Assembly (NCBI RefSeq): GCF_033971885.1
Contig: NZ_JALBUS010000001.1
Location: 153,629 to 217,628 of the forward strand
Direction of reading: 5' to 3'
Source of the DNA: Absicoccus intestinalis
GTDB lineage: Bacteria > Bacillota_I > Bacilli_A > Erysipelotrichales > Erysipelotrichaceae
DNA length: 64,000 nt
A program made the translations under genes and the position numbers. Below, piece by piece: positions 8,461 to 15,506 of this stretch (position 1 is its first letter; every line of letters begins with the position of its first letter). The notes below the pieces were generated by a model. The model had not been told where the DNA came from and made no database searches. It worked only from the letters and a program-made list of their open reading frames with translations.

Positions 8461-9723
8461 TTATTCATCGGTTTCGAGATCGATCAAATGCGCATAAGAT
8501 TCACGACGAATCACTTCACGCACTTTTCCTTGTCGGCAAAAGACAACGCCAGGCAAAGGGTTTTTATTGTAGTGAGAAGCCATGGCATAGCCATAGGCAC
8601 CGGTTGTATAGGTGATCAAAAGATCGCCGGGTTCACATTTTGGTAAGGCAATGCCTTCAATCAAAATGTCACCGGATTCACAAGCTTTACCCGCAACGGT
8701 ATAGATCGTATCTTTTGGGGCCTCCATTTTATTGGCAATATCGGCATTGTATTTGGCTTGATACAAAGCTGGTCGGATATTATCGGCCATGCCTCCATCC
8801 ACAAAGACATAGTTTTTATTGGGTGTTTGTTTCATAAATCCTACCGTATAAAGGGTAGAACCGGCTTCGGCCACCACACTGCGGCCCGGTTCGATCAAGA
8901 TCTTTTGAATGGATAGACCCAATGCTTGATTTTGTTTTTCACAATGGGAAAGAATGGTCGTACAAACTTCATCCAAAGGAATGGGGTGATCTTCGGATGT
9001 ATAGGTGGCCGCAAATCCACCGCCTAGATCCAGCGTGTTTAAATGGATGTCATAGGTATCTTCTAGGTGTTTGATAAAGCCAAACATTTTTTCAATTTCG
9101 GCGACAAACGCATTTTTATCAAAAATTTGCGATCCAATATGGGCATGTAAACCATCAAACGATAGATGTTCATCTTCATCAAAGGTCTTGATCACTTCGA
9201 CCAATTCTTTTTCTTGTAGTAAAGAAATGCCAAACTTACTATCGACATGTCCCGTTACGATGTATTTATGGGTATGTGCATCAATACCGGGATTGACACG
9301 AAGCAAGACATGGATCGTATGATCAATAGTCTGACTCATTTCATGAAGCATTTGCGCTTCCATCAAGTTATCAACAATGATGGTACCTACGCCATACGCC
9401 ATGGCCATTTCCAATTCATCCTTGGATTTATTGTTGCCATGAAAATAAACCTTGGACATATCAAAATCAACGGCTTTTGCGGTATACAGTTCGCCTCCGG
9501 ATACGACATCCAAACACAAGCCATATTCTTTGACCAATCGCAACATGGCTTTGCAGCTAAAGGCTTTGGACGCATATAAGATTCCCGTTTCCATCGTATG
9601 GGATCGAAACAAGGTCGCAAATTCCTGTAAACGAGATCGTAATTGATCTTCATCATAGACAAACAAGGGTGTTTTATATGTTTTTGCGAGAGTATCCACT
9701 CTCACGCCACCAATTTCTAACAT
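8461..9723 (-). CDS. lysA: Diaminopimelate decarboxylase
   Basis: PLP-dependent last step of lysine synthesis (meso-diaminopimelate to lysine). The 420-aa protein has YASKAFSCKAM near residue 53 (Schiff-base lysine), HIGSQIFD, DLGGGFA, EPGRSVVAEAG and GKACESGD, all DAPDC motifs in order. ATG 9723 is used: AAGGAGG lies 6 bp upstream, while the GTG at 9726 would be too close. First gene of lysA-dapA-dapB-panE-like, directly behind a lysine riboswitch (9742-9946). Confidence 0.96.
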   Translation of the reverse strand: MLEIGGVRVDTLAKTYKTPLFVYDEDQLRSRLQEFATLFRSHTMETGILYASKAFSCKAMLRLVKEYGLCLDVVSGGELYTAKAVDFDMSKVYFHGNNKSKDELEMAMAYGVGTIIVDNLMEAQMLHEMSQTIDHTIHVLLRVNPGIDAHTHKYIVTGHVDSKFGISLLQEKELVEVIKTFDEDEHLSFDGLHAHIGSQIFDKNAFVAEIEKMFGFIKHLEDTYDIHLNTLDLGGGFAATYTSEDHPIPLDEVCTTILSHCEKQNQALGLSIQKILIEPGRSVVAEAGSTLYTVGFMKQTPNKNYVFVDGGMADNIRPALYQAKYNADIANKMEAPKDTIYTVAGKACESGDILIEGIALPKCEPGDLLITYTTGAYGYAMASHYNKNPLPGVVFCRQGKVREVIRRESYAHLIDLETDE

Positions 9724-9741
9724 CACTTTCCTCCTTCATAC

Positions 9742-9946
9742 AAAAAAACCAGTAAGAGCTATCTTACTGGTTACATAAAAGGCAATCAGATAGCTCTCCT
9801 ACCAAAGGTAGACAGTCTTACAGATCTTCTCTGCAAGCCCACCACATATCCATGCCTGCATATGTAGTTCGGCAAAATCGCTACCATAGAAAATCAACAT
9901 CTGCCGACTCCCTTCCTATGGTGTCTTTTTTGCGCCTCTATCGTTT
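9742..9946 (-). ncRNA. Lysine riboswitch (L-box) leader with terminator
   Basis: On the minus strand the leader has L-box hallmarks: GATAGAGGCGC at 9933-9942 near the 5' end, GGAAGGGAGTCGGCAG (9901-9916) and later GGTAGGAGAGCTATC. The 5' strand GATAG and the 3' strand CTATC can form P1. The same 3' strand GAGAGCTATCT (9788-9798) is complementary to AGATAGCTCT inside the terminator stem, giving the antiterminator. The terminator is CCAGTAAGA/TCTTACTGG (9749-9757 with 9762-9770) plus a U-tract at 9742-9748. Lysine should therefore switch lysA-dapA-dapB off. Confidence 0.88.
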
Positions 9947-9952
9947 GAACCT

Positions 9953-9981
9953 AGTGTATCACTTTCGTTGATCATTGTAAA
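9953..9981 (-). promoter_or_regulatory. Promoter of the lysine operon
   Basis: Minus strand -35 TTTACA (9976-9981), 17-bp spacer, -10 TACACT (9953-9958). Transcription would start around 9946, at the 5' end of the riboswitch. Confidence 0.6.
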
Positions 9982-9985
9982 TCAT

Positions 9986-10261
9986 TCACTTTGAAATGAT
10001 CACATTCAGATGATGCACGACATCTTCTAAAACTTCTCGATTCACAGAATAAACCACATTTTTTCCTTTTCGTTGTTGCTTGATCACACCGACTTCACTC
10101 AATACTTTCATATCATGCGATAAAGTGGGTTGTGTCACTTCAAATAAAGGTAACAATTCATAAGCACAATATTCTCTTTCCATCAATCGATCGACAATTT
10201 CCAATCGCTTTGGATCCGATAAAGCTTTTAATACCCGTGTTGTTTGTGCATAGGATTCCAT
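9986..10261 (-). CDS. ArsR/SmtB-family winged-helix transcriptional regulator
   Basis: A 91-aa ArsR-type repressor with LKALSDPKRLEIVDRL (residues 11-26) and the DNA-recognition helix TQPTLSHDMKVLSEVGVI, followed by a wing RKGKNVVYSV. The classic CxC metal site in the recognition-helix region is replaced by EREYCAYELL with a single Cys32, so the ligand may not be arsenite. It is monocistronic, transcribed away from yigZ and into the lysine operon. Its target is not evident nearby. Confidence 0.88.
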   Translation of the reverse strand: MESYAQTTRVLKALSDPKRLEIVDRLMEREYCAYELLPLFEVTQPTLSHDMKVLSEVGVIKQQRKGKNVVYSVNREVLEDVVHHLNVIISK

Positions 10262-10326
10262 TCTCTCACCTCGCTATCGGTCTCAAACTTCTTTTAACCA
10301 TATAATCATATTTTTCTATGTTTCCT

Positions 10327-10350
10327 AAAAAAAAGGACAAAACGGTCCTT
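10327..10350 (-). terminator. Terminator-like hairpin in the ArsR-yigZ gap
   Basis: Stem AAGGAC/GTCCTT (10333-10338 with 10345-10350) followed on the minus strand by a U-tract (10327-10334). No minus-strand gene lies upstream of it, so it may block antisense transcription out of yigZ. Confidence 0.5.
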
Positions 10351-10369
10351 GGCATGGTAGAATCAGTCT

Positions 10370-10966
10370 ATGAGAATCATGGAAGATGTGACCCATACCA
10401 TCGAAATCAAGAAGAGCAAATTCATCACCTATTTGCATCGAACCAATGACGAACAAGAAGCCAAAGAATTTTTGAAACAAATCAAAAAACAACATCCCCA
10501 AGCTCGTCATTATTGTACGGCAATGATCATTGGCAACATTGTGCGTTCCAATGATGATGGAGAACCCAGTCAAACAGCTGGTCATCCGATGTTGGATGTC
10601 TTATTACACAACCAGATGGAAGACATCTTTGTGGTCGTGGTTCGATATTTTGGTGGCATCAAATTAGGAACAGGCGGCTTGGTTCGCGCCTATAGTTCCA
10701 GTGTCAAAGAAGCCTTGGATAAAGCCACCAAATCCGAAACCAAACGATTGGAAGAATACACCATTACGTTTGGCTATGATCTGATTGGTAAGTTGGATGC
10801 GTATTTTCGTACCCATGAAATTGAGATCACATCCAAAGAATACAACGAACAAGTGACGTATCAATATGTAACGGATCGGGATATCACACCCGATCTACAA
10901 GAAATGTCCAATGGATCGATTCATCCCATAGCCATTGGTCAGATGGAATGGGAAACCCCCATCTAA
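10370..10966 (+). CDS. YigZ/IMPACT family protein
   Basis: A 198-aa protein of the conserved YigZ (UPF0029/IMPACT) family, with the N-terminal domain running to about residue 120 and a second ferredoxin-like domain after it. Motifs: IKKSKFITYLHRT, ARHYCTAMIIG, NDDGEPSQTAGHPML and VRYFGGIKLGTGGLVRAY. The molecular function is not firmly established. No Shine-Dalgarno is seen, and a TAGAAT box ends only a few bases before the ATG, so the message could be leaderless. MEDVTHTIE, three codons further in, is an alternative start. Confidence 0.88.
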   Translation: MRIMEDVTHTIEIKKSKFITYLHRTNDEQEAKEFLKQIKKQHPQARHYCTAMIIGNIVRSNDDGEPSQTAGHPMLDVLLHNQMEDIFVVVVRYFGGIKLGTGGLVRAYSSSVKEALDKATKSETKRLEEYTITFGYDLIGKLDAYFRTHEIEITSKEYNEQVTYQYVTDRDITPDLQEMSNGSIHPIAIGQMEWETPI

Positions 10967-10976
10967 AGGAGAGTCT

Positions 10977-11189
10977 ATGCGATTTTTTTATACTTATATC
11001 CTATTGTTTGCCCTCATGATCCTTCTCATTCAATTCTTGCCTTTCTTATTGCCCGTTTTATTGGTCCTTTATATCGTTTCGCTTATATATGGTGCTTGGC
11101 AACAAAGAAAGAAAACGGTCCAATCAGAAAAACGCAATCCGGATGCGATCGATGCCGAATATACGGAACACGATGAGGAGGACCAATGA
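10977..11189 (+). CDS. Small membrane protein with charged C-terminus
   Basis: A 70-aa protein with two closely spaced hydrophobic segments (about residues 5-22 and 24-41) and a charged, acidic tail. The start at 10977 is chosen because AAAGGAGAG lies just before it; a reading from 10935 would overlap yigZ for 30 bp without a Shine-Dalgarno. It overlaps the following acetyltransferase gene by 4 bp. No family is recognised. Confidence 0.65.
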   Translation: MRFFYTYILLFALMILLIQFLPFLLPVLLVLYIVSLIYGAWQQRKKTVQSEKRNPDAIDAEYTEHDEEDQ

Positions 11190-12040
11190 TATCCACATTT
11201 ACCAATCAGACAGAGGATATCCAGCAACTTTTGGAAGTATCGATGATCCAATGGGAACCTCATCAAATACAAGCTTGGATGATGCATCAATGCGATCCTC
11301 ATCATTTATATGGCTATTGGCAAAATGATCATTTGATCAGTTTGATCCAAACCATACCAACCAAGATCCAATTGGGCGATCATAGGGTTTCGGCTCTTGG
11401 AATCTGTTTAGCTTGTACCCATCCCAATCATCGGCAACACGGCCATTTTAAGGCTTTATTAAAAGTCATATTGGAACAAAGCCACTACAATCATGTGTTG
11501 ACCTATTGTGTAACGGATTTTCCGCAATTATTCGAAAATTATCGTTTTCAACCCGTAACCTATGGCAAAGTGGCTTGGATCGAACCCCATAAAAAAGGAA
11601 ATGCGACACACGTATCAACGACATTTCATGATTCCTATGATATCTATACTGCATTTATGGATCATTTTGAAGGAACCCCTATCCTCAATCACGAACAATA
11701 TTTAGCGTATTTGCGTTATCAAATGGCTACGAAGAAACAAGTACTGACCACCAATAAAGGAATTGCCATCGTATCGGATCATTCCATTGATACCATTTGG
11801 TACATCGATAGTACAGCTATCGATGATTTTTTAGCGTATTTAAAGGAAACCAATCTACGGATCCATACCAGTGCCAGTGAGCATTTAGAAAAATATTATA
11901 TTCTGCATCATCCTCGCAAGACCAAAACATTGATGGTCCGTTTAAATGATCCCAAACTCTATGCACGCGCTAGTCATGCTCCTTTAAAAAGTATCCAGAC
12001 CATCTATCAACAATTGCGTCATCCCATTTGGACACGTTAA
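11186..12040 (+). CDS. GNAT-family N-acetyltransferase (Eis-like two-domain)
   Basis: A 284-aa protein whose N-terminal half carries a GNAT core: a strand ending in ALGICLACTHP followed by NHRQHGHFKALLK, corresponding to the acetyl-CoA pyrophosphate loop (R/Q-x-x-G-x-F). The C-terminal half is probably a second degenerate GNAT or sterol-carrier-like domain as in Eis-type proteins. It is translationally coupled to the small membrane protein (4-bp overlap). The substrate is unknown. Confidence 0.78.
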   Translation: MISTFTNQTEDIQQLLEVSMIQWEPHQIQAWMMHQCDPHHLYGYWQNDHLISLIQTIPTKIQLGDHRVSALGICLACTHPNHRQHGHFKALLKVILEQSHYNHVLTYCVTDFPQLFENYRFQPVTYGKVAWIEPHKKGNATHVSTTFHDSYDIYTAFMDHFEGTPILNHEQYLAYLRYQMATKKQVLTTNKGIAIVSDHSIDTIWYIDSTAIDDFLAYLKETNLRIHTSASEHLEKYYILHHPRKTKTLMVRLNDPKLYARASHAPLKSIQTIYQQLRHPIWTR

Positions 12041-12338
12041 ACAAAACAACCCTTTCTCCTTCCGAGATGACTCATTATGGAAAGGTTCAAAATATATACC
12101 CTATCAACCTTTTTCAATCGAAAGGGTTTCATTGAGCTATCCCCCCAAAAAAAGTTGGGCCAAAAATCGAACAGATTTGAGGTACTTCATCATAGTAATG
12201 AATCGTGCTCTTTCTTATAAAGATTTGATTGCCATTGCCCCTTACGATGGCATTTTAAAGAAACATGAAACCCAAGCGCCTTGTCTTGGCTGGCTTTTAC
12301 ATCGAAATCAAGATAAAAAAAGAGCTATCCCTATCGAT
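12041..12338. other. Gene-poor gap, possible IS3-type end remnant
   Basis: I see no supported gene here. The stretch CCCCCCAAAAAAAGTTGGG (12140-12158) resembles the outer end of IS150-group IS3 elements, but no transposase is visible. A 77-codon open frame at 12132-12365 lacks a ribosome-binding site and family resemblance and is not called. Confidence 0.35.
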
Positions 12339-12353
12339 CTAGGTGATTGCTCT
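12314..12353 (-). terminator. Terminator of the two-component operon
   Basis: Imperfect stem AGAGC/GCTCT (12321-12325 with 12349-12353) with inner pairing CCTA/TAGG and a minus-strand U-tract at 12314-12320. It overlaps the last codons of the kinase gene. Confidence 0.65.
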
Positions 12354-14066
12354 TTCATCACATAATGGAAAGGTCAATACGATCAAGAAATAATTTTTGG
12401 TTTGTTCACAAAAATAGGTGCCATGCATCTGTTTCATGCTGAGTTGCACACTTTGTAGACCAATATGATTGCTTTCCACATCTTGTTTCGGTGCAATAAA
12501 ATTCTCAAACCGGATATACAATTCCCCTTTCTCGATCTTGATCAAGATATGTACCGGCCTTTTTTTATCTGCATATTTGATGATATTGGAAGATAAATTA
12601 TCAAAGATTCGATGGATCAAAGGTAGATTTCCTTGGATAGATCCTTGTGGTTCCATTTCGGTCAACTGGATATCGTATCCTCTTTTTTTTAGATCTTCGA
12701 TTTGATCTTTCAATAAAGCCATGATTTCATAGATCCGGATCCGACCTATATACATCTTCTCTTGATCGGCCACATGTAGACTTTGTTTAAACAAAGCCTC
12801 GGATAGATCGATCAATTCATCCGTCTTTTTCAAACATCGCTGAATATATTGTTCTTGCCTTGCTTCTTCCCCTTTTTTTAGCGACAATATTTCTAAATAC
12901 CCCTTTAATGTCGCTAGTGGTGTTCGAATATCATGCGACATGGATGTGACCAAATCATGATTGGCCTGAATGGCCTGTTTTTCTGTCTGCATATTCTCAT
13001 ACGTATACAAACGCATCTCATCCATTTGTCGAGCCAATTGACTTAACTCATCTTGACCATGGACTTGAATGGGATGGGACCAATCCCCATTTTCTAAATA
13101 CGCAATGTCATTGGTCAATGTTTGAATGATCCGTACTTGTTTTTTCATAAAGGCATACAGGATCAAAACATAAAAAGAAAAGATAATGGCCATTTCTCCA
13201 ATCATCATCTTATTGAGCCAATACAATTCTGGATAGGTATTCACATAGACCCATGTCTTTTTATTCTTCCATTGAACCAAAAATGAATGAGAAAAACCAT
13301 AGGTATCACTATCTACATGTTGACTTAATTCTTTTGGTTTCCAAGTTGGATCAATATTGATCCATTTTTGATCATTGGCAATACTGACACTTTTATATTG
13401 TGAATCAATCTGCTTTTGAATGGTTTGTGAAATGATCCTTTTATTTTTCGTCGTTAATGAAACCGTTTTGGCATAGCTTCGTAACTCCTTTTGGAAAGGA
13501 GTTATATCTGGTTGTTGCGTCACATTTTCTTGATACCATTGGATCCATACTTGATTGATGCGATACGTACCTAAATACGCAACGAAACAAATGCCAATGG
13601 CTGCCACACTACAAAGAAATAGTTTTTGTGCCAAGCCTTGTCGTTCATAAAAAGCCGGTAAATGGATCGAATGATTTTTTGAAGTGAAGCGAAAACCAAG
13701 ATAGCCAATGGCTAGAGAACAACCCGCTACCATCCCGCTCCATAAATGCGCGGCTTGATATTGGGTCGGACAAACCACCAAAAAGACCGATTGTCCCTTG
13801 GCATCCGTAAATGCATATGATTGTTGTGGATCATACACGGTTCCCACGACAAGAAATTGCTCATTGGATTCCACATAAAAGCCAGCTTGTTGCGTATGTT
13901 TTTCCAAGAGGGATGGAAACGTATCAAAAGAAGCTTGTTTTAATTGATCGACCAATGGTTCGACCTTAAATTCTGGTTCATTGGTTAGCCATATCGCATG
14001 CAAAGGATAAAGCAATACAAAACATACGATCCCTAAAAGAAGCGAGAAGTACAAACGCTTAATCAA
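12339..14066 (-). CDS. Membrane sensor histidine kinase
   Basis: Partner of the overlapping response regulator. Four membrane segments are visible (near the N-terminus, around residues 110-130, 150-175 and after the extracytoplasmic domain), then a HAMP-like linker, the H-box MSHDIRTPLATLKGYLE with the phosphorylated His, and an N-box DNLSSNIIKYA. The usual DxGxG motif is not visible and the glycine box is reduced to HIGLQSV, so ATP binding may be atypical. Start: TTG at 14066 overlapping the regulator stop, preceded by AGGGGG; the longer frame to 14207 runs antiparallel to nothing but lies inside the regulator gene. Confidence 0.87.
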   Translation of the reverse strand: MIKRLYFSLLLGIVCFVLLYPLHAIWLTNEPEFKVEPLVDQLKQASFDTFPSLLEKHTQQAGFYVESNEQFLVVGTVYDPQQSYAFTDAKGQSVFLVVCPTQYQAAHLWSGMVAGCSLAIGYLGFRFTSKNHSIHLPAFYERQGLAQKLFLCSVAAIGICFVAYLGTYRINQVWIQWYQENVTQQPDITPFQKELRSYAKTVSLTTKNKRIISQTIQKQIDSQYKSVSIANDQKWINIDPTWKPKELSQHVDSDTYGFSHSFLVQWKNKKTWVYVNTYPELYWLNKMMIGEMAIIFSFYVLILYAFMKKQVRIIQTLTNDIAYLENGDWSHPIQVHGQDELSQLARQMDEMRLYTYENMQTEKQAIQANHDLVTSMSHDIRTPLATLKGYLEILSLKKGEEARQEQYIQRCLKKTDELIDLSEALFKQSLHVADQEKMYIGRIRIYEIMALLKDQIEDLKKRGYDIQLTEMEPQGSIQGNLPLIHRIFDNLSSNIIKYADKKRPVHILIKIEKGELYIRFENFIAPKQDVESNHIGLQSVQLSMKQMHGTYFCEQTKNYFLIVLTFPLCDERAIT

Positions 14067-14754
14067 AACGATACCCCCTGCCCCAAACGGTATGAATGTA
14101 TCTTGGATGATCCGGGTCTTGTTCGATCTTCTTGCGTAAATTGCGAATATGGACCATGACTGTATTATTAGCGGAATAAAAATACGGTTCGTCCCATACT
14201 TTTTCATAAATCATGGCAGCAGAGAACAATTGTCCACGATTGGTCATTAAAAGTTGTAAGATGGCACATTCCGTATCGGTCAGATCCACCCGTTTTTCAT
14301 CGATCAGCACTTGTTTCTGTGCTGGATCCAACGTCAATCCCTCACAAGAAAGCGAGGGGGTTGGATGATGATCTTGTGCTTTGCCTTTATAAATTTGATA
14401 CCGTCGCAATAAAGCCTTGACCCGGGCTGTCAATTCATTGTAGGAAAATGGTTTGGCCAAATAGTCATCCGCCCCAAAGGAAAAGCCAAGGGTCTTATCG
14501 GCATCCAATCCTTTGGCTGTCAAAAACAAAATGGGAACATTGCTGATTTGTCGAATTTTTCGACAAACTTGATAACCATCCATATCAGGCATCATGACAT
14601 CTAAGATGACCAAATCAATATCTTCTTCCATGTGTTCCAACGCCGCTTTCCCATCTGGCACTGCAACCACGCGATAGCCTTCACTCGACAATAACACCGA
14701 TACGATTTCTCGAATATCGGCATTATCATCCGCAATTATGATTTTTGTTGTCAT
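14059..14754 (-). CDS. OmpR/PhoB-family response regulator (VanR-like)
   Basis: A 231-aa response regulator: receiver domain with acidic pocket ADDNAD, phospho-acceptor Asp52 in LDVMMPDMDG and LTAKG lysine, then a winged-helix DNA-binding domain ending VWGRGYRFD. The ATG at 14754 has GGAG 6 bp upstream; the TTG at 14766 is not needed. ATG overlaps the TGA of the PIG-L gene (ATGA), and the stop overlaps the kinase start. The operon order is PIG-L - regulator - kinase. Confidence 0.94.
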   Translation of the reverse strand: MTTKIIIADDNADIREIVSVLLSSEGYRVVAVPDGKAALEHMEEDIDLVILDVMMPDMDGYQVCRKIRQISNVPILFLTAKGLDADKTLGFSFGADDYLAKPFSYNELTARVKALLRRYQIYKGKAQDHHPTPSLSCEGLTLDPAQKQVLIDEKRVDLTDTECAILQLLMTNRGQLFSAAMIYEKVWDEPYFYSANNTVMVHIRNLRKKIEQDPDHPRYIHTVWGRGYRFD

Positions 14755-15404
14755 TGTTTGCTCCAATCTTTATATTTTACCCATTTTTCATATGGTAACA
14801 TATGATGAAGATGTTGAAGCACAAGTTTTTGGGATCCATACGCTTTCAATAGATTCTTCTTTTCCACGCTCATCTTTTTCTGACGCATCGAAAACGGTAA
14901 ATTCCCTTTTTTGTAGTATTTCCCAAAATAAACCAAACGATTGGTTTCATGGATCTTTTTCACTTCTTTGGTGACCATTTCGGAAGTCATCCGATGATGC
15001 TGATGCCCATATTCCCCATCGGGATTATGCGTTACGATCTTGGTCCAATGCTTCTTTCTGACCCAATAACGAATGGTCTTTTCGATTTGTTTGTGTTCTT
15101 TTTTCCATTGGCTCCTCTTCCCCTGGACCTTATCCGGATACGCATACATCACCCCTTGATCATGGGCTTGTTTGATGGCTTGATGAAATTCTTTATTGCG
15201 GGTTGGATTGTTCTTGCTGGTCAAACAAACCACCACATATTCTCCTTTCTGATCTAATAAATGTTGTCCACCCCAAATGGATTCATCATCCGGATGGGCG
15301 ACGATCATTAATGCATGGGGTTCTTTGACTGGCTGCTGTGGTTTGGCCATGCTCGTACCCAAAAACAAGTTGGCCGTTAACAGCATCATACATATTTGTC
15401 TCAT
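14751..15404 (-). CDS. Exported PIG-L family deacetylase
   Basis: Zinc-dependent N-acetylglucosamine-type deacetylase family. The 217-aa protein has an N-terminal signal sequence (MRQICMMLLTANLFLGTSMA), then AHPDDESIWGG, the family zinc motif, and HNPDGEYGHQHHR, which supplies a further metal histidine. It lies first in an operon with a two-component system, opposite the YfhO/GtrB/GtrA genes, suggesting that it edits an N-acetylated sugar on the cell surface; that link is inference. Confidence 0.85.
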   Translation of the reverse strand: MRQICMMLLTANLFLGTSMAKPQQPVKEPHALMIVAHPDDESIWGGQHLLDQKGEYVVVCLTSKNNPTRNKEFHQAIKQAHDQGVMYAYPDKVQGKRSQWKKEHKQIEKTIRYWVRKKHWTKIVTHNPDGEYGHQHHRMTSEMVTKEVKKIHETNRLVYFGKYYKKGNLPFSMRQKKMSVEKKNLLKAYGSQKLVLQHLHHMLPYEKWVKYKDWSKQ

Positions 15405-15447
15405 GTGTTTATTGTAGAATAAAATATTCCTTTCAAATCTTAATTTT

Positions 15448-15499
15448 CTTTAAGAAATACATTCAAAATTCTTTAACTCTTCTTTGGGTATTTCTTAAG
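15448..15499. promoter_or_regulatory. Dyad in the divergent PIG-L/yfhO control region
   Basis: Arms TTTAAGAAATAC (15449-15460) and GTATTTCTTAAG (15488-15499) are complementary at 11 of 12 positions, with 27 bp between. They occupy the only space shared by the PIG-L-regulator-kinase operon and the yfhO operon, so they are a candidate binding site for the neighbouring response regulator. Confidence 0.45.
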
Positions 15500-15506
15500 A
15501 TATGCC

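Noticed and set aside
10325..10585. 86-codon frame on the minus strand under yigZ
   Set aside because: Antisense shadow of the well-supported yigZ gene; it ends in the reverse hairpin.
12132..12365. 77-codon open frame on the plus strand
   Set aside because: No ribosome site, no family resemblance, and it overlaps the kinase terminator on the other strand.
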